Positions 54,703 to 64,000 of a stretch of 64,000 bases of DNA are shown here, in pieces; position 1 is the stretch's first letter; every line of letters begins with the position of its first letter. Source of the stretch: Iris pallida (lineage: Eukaryota; Streptophyta; Magnoliopsida; Asparagales; Iridaceae); NCBI GenBank assembly GCA_029216955.1, contig JANAVB010005597.1, positions 47,349,108 to 47,413,107 on the forward strand. The letters are read 5' to 3'. Under the pieces are notes generated by a model. That model worked only from the letters and a program-made list of their open reading frames with translations. It did no database searches and was not told the origin of the DNA. The translations under genes were made by a program, and so were the position numbers.

Positions 54703-55070
54703 ATGACCTCTATCCTAGTGGTTAAGAGAGATGCATGTGGTCTAAGTTGTCGGAGTTCGAGCCCTAGTGGAGGTCAATGTTTTAAAAATCGGACCGGTGG
54801 TTATTCCGGCCAAGGCACTGGGTCGGATCAAATTGGTTCAGCCAGTTGGTTCAACCAGTGGTTCAACTACTGGGTTAACTTAAGTGGTCCAAATTAATCC
54901 TTTATGGCCATTAATTTTTTACAAAATACTAACTTTTAAACAAAACCGGATCAATACTGAACCGGACCGAAAAATTGACCAGTTCACGGGTGAATCGGCC
55001 GGTCCGGTCCGATTTTTATAACATTGGTGGAGGCGAATTTGTCATAATTATCCATTGCTTCAAAAAAATT
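54703..55070 (+). mobile_element. tRNA-derived SINE, split by a hAT-type MITE
   Basis: Box A TAGTGGTTAAGAG (54716-54728) and box B GAGTTCGAGCC (54753-54763) form an internal polymerase III promoter. The body resumes after the MITE at 55027 and ends in an A/T-rich tail (CAAAAAAATTATATAT). An inverted copy of the SINE head (TACCACTAGACTAGAGGTCA) lies just upstream at 54662-54681. Confidence 0.65.
54775..55026. mobile_element. hAT-type MITE with GGACCGG-rich ends
   Basis: 252 bp flanked by GTGGAGGT (54767-54774) and GTGGAGGC (55027-55034), an 8-bp TSD with one change. Ends are CAATGTTTTAAAAATCGGAC and the inverse TCCGATTTTTATAACATTG. The terminal 17 bases resemble those of the MITE at 48359-48680. 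Confidence 0.88.
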
Positions 55071-56863
55071 ATATATATATATATATATATGACGTCATCC
55101 ATCACTCTTATTCAATTTTGTAACATTCTCCAAGAATATTATTATGCACTCCTCCCTCTATGTATGTACAAATTAATGTCAAATTTAATGCAGGGATATT
55201 CATTCTTCCATTCTTTTACTCCTCCCTCTATGCATGTATAAATTTTTTTCTCCAAGGTCATATTTTTTACAATTTTTTTCGTACAAATAAATTTATATTA
55301 TACTAAACAGATAATAAACAAATATTAATTTTAATTTAGTAAGTTTTAATAATGTATTAGTAAAACCTGAAGCATGCAATCAACATTTATTAAAAATCGA
55401 CAAGGATAGAAATGATGATTTCATTGAGTTCGTGTGCGTAGAGAAGTAAAAGAAACAAGATTGACCACCTTACTAAATATCTACACATACTACTTTTTAG
55501 TTTAACCAATTTTAAGGTTAGGTCCAACATCAAGTTACAAAATGTTTTTTTATTTACAAAAATCTTAAATAATGAAAAGCATTGAGTTGTACAATAAAAA
55601 AATAAAAAAAAGAGGGGCAAGATGGTCATGGCCGAGAAGTAGAAAGAAAGGCACAGTGCAGTTCGGGAATTGGGTTTTTAATTGAAACGGAAACCAAAGT
55701 GCACTTTAGCAGCTTAGCTATAATTGATTAACGTCACCGATGCGTTAATAAAATCCCCTCAAAATCTAATTGCACCCAACTCAACGCCCCCACCTCTAGT
55801 CCACGGTCAAACTTAACAGTTCATAAGAAGGGTTACTATCTGAGTGTTCGTAATTCGAGTGCAAATAGCAATTGGTCCCATTTTGTTAAAGTGCCAGCAA
55901 AGCGTTTGACTGGACTGGGGCCTCGATAGGACCGGAAGAAAGCATCGAGGGGTGATATCCGGTCCCCGGTGACCTTGACCGAGGTTGACTGGCTTTTCCC
56001 GGTTGCTGTATAGTCTGGGAATTGGGGGTTGGCCCAAGAATCATTTGCATCTCTATATTTAAAAGAAATCGCAAAATAATTTTTAATTTGGGTGTCACCC
56101 AGGGGAAGAAGTAGAGTTTTATTTTAACGCAATTTGTATTAACTATTATAATGTTTTAAGGGTAGGGCCGATGATTAAACCAAAATTAAGTCTAGCCGAA
56201 GTTCAAATGGGTTTAGTTTGATTTGGTTTGGTTAAAATACGTAAAATATCAACATTTATTTTTTGGTTTAATTTGATTTGGTTTGTCTATCGTTGGTTTA
56301 ATTTGATTTTGCAACTATAAAGTCTTCCAAATCCAAACCAGAAACCAAATGTTTGATATTTCTCGTGAAAAATTTCTTTGAGTTAAAAGAAAGCAGATCG
56401 GTTCAATCGTGCATGTATTCAACCGGTTCACCGGTTAAATCTCGTTTTTGAAAAAAAATAAAAAAAAGGCGGGTTCTTAAAAAAAATCGGTTCACCCATT
56501 TATTGACAAAATTTGGTCAGATCCGGTCCAACTGTTGATCCATTCTGATTTTGACAACAACGAACAATTTCTATAGTTTACACTTATTACATAAACTATT
56601 CATATATTGAAACTAATTACCCATATAGTTTATATTATAAAAACTTGTAATACTAACCAGTCCTATCTTTTATTAAAATTATAAATTAGAGGGGTGGTCA
56701 ATTTAATTATATTCGAAATATGGATAGTCCATGTATACTCATGTATTTATTTTTTATTTGATGTTCATTTTTTAGTAGGTCTTTGGTTGAATAATTCTTT
56801 TTGTTAAATTGAGGAGGGAAAATTGGACTTTATGTTTCAAACGGATCAAAATTATCATAGATT

Positions 56864-56929
<66 letters not shown>

Positions 56930-57668
56930 AGCGAAATTGAACGAAAATAATAGATTCAATTTCTTAGAATCGTTTGGTTGAACTAATTCTATTGGTCAAT
57001 ATATCGGATCTAAAGTTGAGATCATAACTAATTATATTTAAAAACTATAATTTTTATACGGATAAAGTGCATAAAAAAAAAAAAAAAATCTTAAATTTGT
57101 ATTGTTAGCAAAATAAGACCCGTAGGCATTTGTATCAATTAAACCATTCCGCAACAGATAACTTGATCAAAATAGTCTCTTCCGTCTATTATTAGTTGGA
57201 AGTGAAAGTCAGAGGATGCTTTAGAAAAAATAAATTATAATATACGCAAAATACCCTGAACACAACAGGAATGCCAGCTTATTACATGGATGAGTTTTTT
57301 GCACTTTATCCCATAAATGGGTTTAGATTATAAAATAAAACATGATATACCAAAAAAAACCACTAACATTTTCAAAAAAAAATCTTGATATACCCAAAAT
57401 AAAAAAAATGAATGAAATGAAGTTTTAACATGTATATATTGTAGGGTTAGATTTAAATTTTTTAAAAAAAAAATCATAGCAACATATACCCAAAATTTTA
57501 ATATATTATATAATTTTATTAAGATATTTAGTCTACGGATTCAAATAAGATATTTTTATTTGGGTCTTCATAATAGACGGACTTATGATTGACTGTTAAA
57601 AGCCGATTAAAAAAACAAGAAGAAACCAAAAAAAAAATTTGTTTAAAAACTAACTAAAAAAAAGTTTA
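55071..57668. other. AT-rich intergenic region
   Basis: No gene found. Contents seen: a short TA tract (55070-55090), repeats of GGTTTAATTTGATTTGGTTT (56210-56310), a larger (TA)n tract (56866-56925) and long A/T runs. Frames such as 55813-56037 show no domain. Confidence 0.6.
56866..56925. repeat. (TA)n microsatellite
   Basis: About 30 TA units. Confidence 0.97.
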
Positions 57669-57678
57669 TGCTATTGAA

Positions 57679-58323
57679 GGGTAAATTGCAAAAAACTCCT
57701 CGTTAAATATACGCCTTTTTGCGTAGAAAGACCTTTTAAATTTTTTTAGCAGTTTATCCCTCCTTAGATTACAAATCCGCTCGATTAGGCCCCTCCAGCC
57801 AAATTTTAAAAATTTTATACCTAAAATATCCATGTCCCCCTCTAACCCCTCCCCTCCCACCCGGCAGCGCCGGCGCCTGCGATCCCCCAGCCCCCCCGAC
57901 CCCCCCCGCCAGCGATCCCCCAGCCCCCCCCCCCCCCGATCCCGCCCCTCGTCGGCGAGCCCCCAGCCCCACCCTCCTCGCCGGCGAGCGCCCCCCCGAC
58001 CCACCCCCCCCTCCTCCTCCCTCGCCGGCCCAGACCCCCCTCCTCCTCCTTCGTCGGCCCCGACCCCCCTGCTCCCTCGCCGGCTCCGACACCCCCCCCC
58101 CCCCGCCCGACCCCCCCCCTCCGCCTCCCTCGCCGGCGAGCGCACCCCCCTCCTCCTCCTCGCCGGCGAACACAACCCAAACAGTCGAAGGAGGAGGGAG
58201 GGAGGGATAAAATTGTCATTTGGGGGCAAAATGAGCATATTTTATACTTTTGGAAATTTTAAGAGCATGGAGTCTTTTAGTGCAAAAAACGGGAATCTAA
58301 CGAGGGGTTTTTGCAATTTACCC
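57679..58323. mobile_element. MULE-type TIR element with a C-rich interior
   Basis: 645 bp. Ends are GGGTAAATTGCAAAAA and the inverse TTTTTGCAATTTACCC, extending to ~60 bp with mismatches. The flanking TGCTATTGAA is duplicated (57669-57678 and 58324-58333), read as a 9-10 bp TSD. The core (57840-58180) is nearly pure C/T/G with runs of up to ~14 C. The Pro- or Gly-rich frames in it are not credible proteins. Confidence 0.88.
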
Positions 58324-58333
58324 TGCTATTGAA

Positions 58334-59130
58334 TAATGGGAAAGATGCTTTTATTGAAATTGAAACTAATGGGAATATTTTTTTCCCTAAAACATTTAAA
58401 TGATTTTAATATCAACCGCCAATCTTAAAAGGATTTAATATTATCTATCCACTTACTTGAAAGAGTTTTATATACTGTCGAATTAATTAGAAAAATAATG
58501 TTATATGAAATTTGTAATTAACAAATTATACAGTTGAGATAAAGACTAATTGTATTAGCTATTCCTATGTTTTACATTTATTACAGGGACCATTTTTGCT
58601 TTAAAACTAGTTACATGTACCCCCTATAGTTTCTATTTTCTATAGAAATTAATAACACGGACCACTCCTGCATTGAAACTAATTACACAGATCCTCCTAT
58701 AGTTTTTATTTTCTATAAAAACTAATAACAATGACCACTCCTACGATTAATAAAATTTATAAAGAAGAGGAACAGACAGTGTAATTATTTTTGAAATATG
58801 AATAGTCCTCGTAATACTCACAAAACATAGTGGAATAAGTATAATTAACCCATGAAATAATGTCTTAAATAAATAAATGGTTTATTTTTCTTGGCGGTCC
58901 ATTTAAAATAGACGGTTGATCAGTATTAGTAATTCTCTCCTTCGCGTTGTGCGTTGTGCATTAGAGAATCAATAGCAAGGCTCATCCCAATTTCTATATT
59001 TTATATTCAGAATGTATAAGTTTATTTTGTAGAATTGTAAGACTCAACTGAAGCTACAATTAGAGCTACATGATAGTCTCATCTCAGCCAACAGGAGATG
59101 TAGATTGGGTCTCAGAATTCCTATATTCAT
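58334..59130. other. AT-rich intergenic region
   Basis: Imperfect repeats of CCTATAGTTT(C/T)TATTTTCTAT and ACTAATTACA(C/T) at 58600-58750, with similar words near 56570-56650. No gene seen. Confidence 0.5.
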
Positions 59131-60091
59131 TCTTTTTCAAAGGGAATTTTAGTCCCACATCGGCTAGACCAAAGGAGTTGTATCTCTATATATTAGCTAT
59201 GCTATTTTAGAGATACACATGTGGTGTGGAGGTGCAAATGGGTGTGCCATGTGGGATTATTTTTCTAATGGAAAAAAGGCTAAATAAACAATTGTAAGCA
59301 TTCATGCTTTTTGCTCTTGGGAAATTTATTTCCATAGGAGCTAAGCCCCGTAGGGGCTTAGCGACTAGGACTCGGGCTCATGAGGCGTAATGTGGCATTT
59401 TGTTGGCACACTTTGGACTTAGCACGTCAGCATCGTCGCAAAGCGCATAGTGCGCTTAAGTTGCGCTCGTTGTGCGGCCCAGGTAGCGCGAGGTGCGCAA
59501 CTTGCTTCAGATCGTGCCTGTGCATGATCTGAGCGGTTACTGTACGTTCAGAGTGGTTATTACCACGTCCCGAATGTTGTGCTAACCGGACAGTTGCAAC
59601 TCGGGCCTATAAAAGGTCTCTTCTCTCTCACAGGCAAAAACACAGAACACATACAGAAGTTATAAAAGTTTACAAGTGTTTCTTAACACAAGTAACAGAG
59701 GCTGTGAGACAGAAGAGAGCTTTGCACCAGCGTTGCTTTTACACGGGAGTCCGTGTACGATCCGAGGAGTCAGAAGAGCAGAAGTGTTCCAAAGTTCTCC
59801 GACGAACTTGCTGGTTCTGGAAGCTATTCGTGTGGGGCGAATATAGCTTTGAGCAACGGTGATTATTCACCCCAAAAGAAGTTTTCCATCTATCGCCAGT
59901 CTCGTCTTCGTTGCTTTGGATTACGAAATCTTCTTAGATTCTCGTAATATCATATGTTGCTGTAACGAGATCTTCTTAGATCTTCGTTATACTTGCGCAA
60001 CCTTCCTAGAAGTGTTGCGTTAGAACATTGTTCTTACAATTGTTTCATTTTTCTCAGTTTTCTAACGAAAAATTGTGCCCCGGTACTAACA
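59131..60091 (+). repeat. Probable 5' LTR of the Tnt1-like element
   Basis: Has a TATA box (CCTATAAAAGG, 59608-59618), then a leader. It ends near ACTAACA and is followed by ATCTCAAAGC, which may be a decayed ATCAGAGC primer site. A perfect palindrome lies at 59340-59362. Confidence 0.5.
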
Positions 60092-60112
60092 ATCTCAAAG
60101 CTATATTCTACG

Positions 60113-63100
60113 ATGGAAAACTTTAAGCTTCACTCCTCAATATGACTTCTGTAAGTTAGAAAAGTTTGATGGAGAGCATTATCAAGTCTAGAAGAGGAAG
60201 ATTATCTCACTCTTCAATCCAGAGACGTTGATCACGTGCTTTGAAGAGGAACATACTATTCCAGATACTCGGTCTGCTGCCGCAATCACTGTGGCTACTA
60301 AACTTCAGGCCAAGTAGAAAAGGGAGAACAGTATTTGCAGACTGCTTATCTGAATGCTATGGAGGATACCCTAGCAGAATCCTACAGTAAGAAGACTATT
60401 GCCAGAGACATATGGAAGTCTCTAGAGAAATGTACGAAGAAGATAAGAATAGGAGCAAGATTTGTGGTTGAAAATATCATAAATGGCTCTTTGAGGACGA
60501 GAGTCCATGCTGCCGCAAGTGAAGGAATTCCTGAAGCTGCGACAGAAGCTGGAAGACGAAGCGATGCCCCTTTCTGACAAGTTTGTTGTTGGAGGGATTG
60601 TCTCGAAGCTCCCCGCTGGGTGGAGTAAGTCTATGCAAACATGTATAGGAAGAAGCTTGAGATCAGCCTTGAAGATCTCTTACAGGAAATCTATGTTGAG
60701 GACCAGATGCGGGCTCAACTGAAGGTGGACGCACTGTCTAAGCAATTGGCTAACGCCAATCTGGTTCATACCAATGAACAAGGGAAAAAACAGACAGCTT
60801 CCCACAGTAAGAAGAAGGACCCTGACAATCTTAAAGTCAAGGGAACTTCGTTCAAGCAAAAGAAGCCAAAGTCCCATTTGGCTTATTTCAAGTGTGGTAA
60901 GAAGGGCCACTTCAAGAATGAATTCAAAGCAAAGACCAAGCAATCAGAGCAAGGAGAGCCTATTAAAGTATCTATGATCACTTATGTTGTTGCTATGATT
61001 GCGCAGGTTGATACGGTAGGGACTAACTGACTGGTGGGTAGACACTGGAGCCACCTGCCATGTCTGCTCCAGCAAGGAGCGGTTCACCACCTACACACCT
61101 ACTTCTGAAGTGGTTATGGTAGCAAAACCTGGCACAAGCTGAAGTGCTCGGGATCGGAACGTTAGTATTGAAGCTGACTTCGAAAAAGTCTCTGACGCTT
61201 CAAGGTGTGAAGCATGTACCTGCTATTGCCAAGAACCTGATCTCAGGAGGCCTACTCTGCAGCACAGGCCTCAGGATGGACATCAATGCTGGCCAGATGG
61301 TGATGTCTATCAAGGGAACATATTTCGGAAAATCTTTTTATACCGAAGGAATGTTCAAAATTCAGCTTATAAATCAGTCTAATGTTTAATGCATTACTCA
61401 TTCTTATACTTTGAGTTGTGGCATAATAGACTAGGACATGTTCATTGTAAACGAATAAACAGAATGTCTAGTCTAGGCTTATCTCCAAATGGGGGTAAGG
61501 TAGAGAAATGTGAAGTTTGTGCTCAAACAAAGATTACAAGAAACCTTCCTCGGGGTTAATCGAAGTACAGATCTTCTGGAGTTGGTACACTCTGATATCT
61601 GTGACTTCAAACAATTCTCTACAAAGGCCGGGATGAAGTATTTCATAAACTTTCATCGAGACTTTTTAAAGTATGCTTTCGTCTACTTGCTGAGGCTAAA
61701 GACGAAACATTCGAAAGTTCAGGAGTTCAGAGCCGAAGCTGAGCGGCATCTGGACAACAACTCAAGAGAATAAGAAGTGATCAAGGTGGGGAGTACAGAT
61801 CTCATGAATTTGTATCGTTCTATAAAGAACATAGAATTATCAATGAGACTACGGTCCGTACTCTCCTCAATCAAACGGAGTAGCAAAGGAAAGAACGAAC
61901 CGTTAACAGAAATGATTAACTCAATGCTGTGACTGCGGGTCTTCCTAAGTGCTACTGGGGAGAAGCTGTATTGAAGGCCACTTTTATTTTAAATAGAGTG
62001 CCTCATACAACTTATGACGTTACTCCTCATTAACTCTAGTTCAAGGTCAGACCAACTTGAATGTCATTCGAGTGTGGGGGTGTCTGCATAGTGTCAGCTT
62101 CCAGATTGAAGATTCAGAAGCTTGGGACAAGGACTACTAAGACGATCTTCTTGGGGTATGCCGAGAAGAGTGATGCTCGGAGATTTTTGATATTGAATCA
62201 AATCATATCATTGAATCTCGCGACGCAGAATATTTTGAAGACAAATTTGCAAGGTACAAGAATATTGTTTTATTGCGGATGTACAGAACAATGAGGGTGC
62301 GCAAGAAACTGAAGTATTCAATGAAGATTGGTCTAAGAAGATGTTGTTGTTGAAACAACGATTGAACCAGAATAAGCTGAGCCGTCAGCTAAGCGTGTGA
62401 GGAGGCCGAAGGACTTCGAAAGTGACTTTGTCACCTATCATGTGGAAGCAGATCCGCTATCCTATGATGAGGCGATGAAGACCAGAGACGCAGTTTTCTG
62501 GAAGGAGGCGATTGACAATGAAATGATTCCATCACCTCAAATAACACTTGGGTGTTAGTGATCTTCCTGAAGGCGCGAAACCCATCTGATGCAAATGGAT
62601 CTTCAAGAAGAAATGAAAGCAGACGGAACTATTGACAAGTTCAAGCTAGGTTGGTAGCCAAGGGGTTTTCTCAGAAGCAGGGGATTGACTACTTTGACAC
62701 GTATGCTCCAGTAGCCCGGATGACCACCATCAGAATGTTGATTGCTCTCGCAGCAATACATAAGATGGTGATACATCAGATAGATGTGAAAACGGCTTTC
62801 CTAAATGGCGAGCTGATCGAAGAGATTTACATGCAACAGCCAGAGGGATTTGTCGTCAAGGGACTTGAAGACAAAGTCTGCAAGTTGGTAAAATCTTTGT
62901 ACGGTCTTAACAAGCTCCCAAGATGTGGTATGAGAAGTTTGACAAAGTTATAAGGTCAAATAGCGACTAGTCAGCGAGACGGACAAGTGTGTTTACACGA
63001 AGTTCGCTGATGGAAGAGGTGTGATCGTTTGTCTGTACGTGACGACATGCTTATCCTGGGTACGGATATGGGTTGTGTCACGGAGACAAATAAATTCATC

Positions 63101-63410
63101 TCGACCAAGTTCAGTACGAAGGACTTGGAGGAAGCTGATGTAATATAGGAATCAAGATCATCCGGACAGACACCGGACTAGCGCTGTCACAGTCTCATTA
63201 TATTGAGAAAATCACTCGTTATGGGTATCGGGATCTTCCAGAGATCGATACGTCATACAGTGTGATCTGAAGCTGACCTAATTAGGGGAAAGCGTCAGGT
63301 AGCTGGAGTATGCAAGCGTAATCGGGATTTGATGTATGCTACGACTGCCACAAGGCCTGACATAGCTTTCGTCGTAGAAATGCTGAGTCGTTTCACGAGC
63401 AACCCAGGTG
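60113..63410 (+). pseudogene. Tnt1-like copia gag-pol remnant
   Basis: Pieces in order: gag (KLEKFDGEHYQV-like start, then DTLAESYSKKTIARDIWKSL and ISLEDLLQEIYVEDQMRAQL). The zinc knuckle is YFKCGKKGHFKNEF, where the first and last Cys are lost. Protease remnants follow at about 61030-61380 (VDTGATCHVC split by a shift; VKHVPAIAKNLISGG). An integrase start is DLLELVHSDICDFKQFSTKA. RT has [60 protein letters not shown] and [14 protein letters not shown], where GLKQ-PR-W would be usual. A late fragment lies near 63330-63410 (TATRPDIAFVVEMLSRF). Frameshifts and stops occur throughout. Confidence 0.85.
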
Positions 63411-63416
63411 TTAAAC

Positions 63417-63910
63417 TGTAGCTCCCATTCCCAAAAAAATTTGAAATATTTTTTATTTATTATTTGATTTAAAATAGTGATTTTACGATTTTATAAATAA
63501 TTATTTAGTTAACTATTACGGTGGGTGACTTTAGCCATGGTGGAGTTTTGGAGTACAAGGTGATTAGAAATCGTGGCACGATAGTGTAACAGCGTGCTTT
63601 GACTAGTGTTTAGCCATGTAGGGAATGCCAAGCCATAGGTGTGTCCTAACTAGAAAAAACCAGGCCAAGTTACAACTTAACCCGTACCAAAGATTTTATT
63701 TATTATTTAATTATATTATTGAGTTTTAGGGAACCCGGTTGTACCGAATCTGTCCAGATTGGGCCCAAGTCAAATCCAAGCCCATGTAGGCATGAAGAGG
63801 GGACCAAATACGATCTTGTAGACAAGTTTGGTAAATGCAAATAATTTTGTATATATTTTTAGGAATTGGCGATTTTATTTATTAAATCGTTTATTATATA
63901 AATGATTATC

Positions 63911-63970
<60 letters not shown>

Positions 63971-64000
63971 TGTGTGTATATATATTCTATAATAAGACAC
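63417..64000. mobile_element. LTR of another retroelement, running past the window
   Basis: Starts TGTAGCTCCCATTCCC exactly where the copia RNase H remnant stops; candidate target site TAAAC (63412-63416). The rest is AT-rich with a few conserved-looking stretches (GGGTGACTTTAGCCATGGTG) and ends in a (TA)n tract. The right end is not in the window, so the family cannot be checked. Confidence 0.55.
63911..63973. repeat. (TA)n microsatellite
   Basis: About 30 TA units near the window end. Confidence 0.95.

Larger units (their letters stand above)
59131..63416 (+). mobile_element. Tnt1-like Ty1/copia element, decayed and truncated on the right
   Basis: An LTR-like region (about 59131-60091) begins with ATTTTAGTCCCACATCGGC and includes TATAAAAG at 59610. 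After it come gag, protease, integrase and RT remnants in copia order on the plus strand. RNase H and the 3' LTR are missing: the sequence stops at 63416 where another LTR begins. The exact left end is uncertain because no second LTR is available for comparison. Confidence 0.75.

Noticed and set aside
57666..58332. Gly-rich and Pro-rich ORFs of 125-190 codons
   Set aside because: Low-complexity translation of the C-rich core of a MULE-type element.

Overview
This window is plant nuclear DNA, almost certainly from a flowering plant and probably a eudicot. The evidence is spliceosomal introns, an intron-less plant U-box E3 ligase gene, LTR retrotransposons primed by plant tRNAs, CACTA elements, MULE- and hAT-type MITEs, tRNA-derived SINEs and many (TA)n tracts. 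I do not name a species. Only one ordinary host gene is recognisable: the U-box/ARM gene at 51776-53119 on the minus strand, of the PUB30/PUB31 type. Nearly everything else is mobile DNA.

Region 1 (1-42510) is a five-layer nest. Each junction could be placed to the base and carries a target-site duplication (TSD). A ~205-bp tandem repeat locus was split by a Ty1/copia element (624-42327, TSD TTGGA, LTRs of 474 bp). Its reverse-transcriptase region received two CACTA elements: CACTA-1 (4730-10430, TSD CAC, minus orientation, non-autonomous) and CACTA-2 (10915-40888, TSD TTA, plus orientation, with tnp2 and tnpA genes). A Ty3/gypsy element of the Tat type (17143-37835, TSD AGGAG, minus orientation) sits at codon 6 of CACTA-2 tnpA. 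A 3.2-kb solo LTR (21224-24445, TSD TGTAT) sits inside an antisense gene carried by the Tat element.

The Tat element holds nearly complete gag, protease, RT, two RNase H domains and integrase on the minus strand. On the plus strand, between pol and the 3' LTR, it carries a three-exon gene encoding a plant-mobile-domain-like protein with an acidic middle and a coiled-coil tail (18492-26763), plus a small second unit (27422-27745). Each has its own TATA-like box and AATAAA signal. CACTA-1 carries two adjacent long hairpins (6494-7236 and 7237-8073) built from a captured B3 (REM-like) transcription-factor gene. CACTA-2 has a further hairpin near its 3' end (40093-40440) and a trace of the same B3 sequence in its long intron.

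Region 2 (42511-51775) contains a TIR element (43704-44319) and a decayed gag-protease-only gypsy element (45461-49840). One of that element's LTRs holds a MULE-type MITE, and its interior holds a hAT-type MITE; a SINE lies beyond it. Region 3 (51776-53250) is the PUB gene with its leader. Region 4 (53251-59130) is AT-rich intergenic DNA with MULE-type and hAT-type MITEs and a SINE. Region 5 (59131-64000) is a decayed Tnt1-like copia element truncated at 63417 by the LTR of another retroelement that runs off the window.

All boundaries, frames and LTR comparisons were read by hand. Family names rest on motif recognition and no database was searched.
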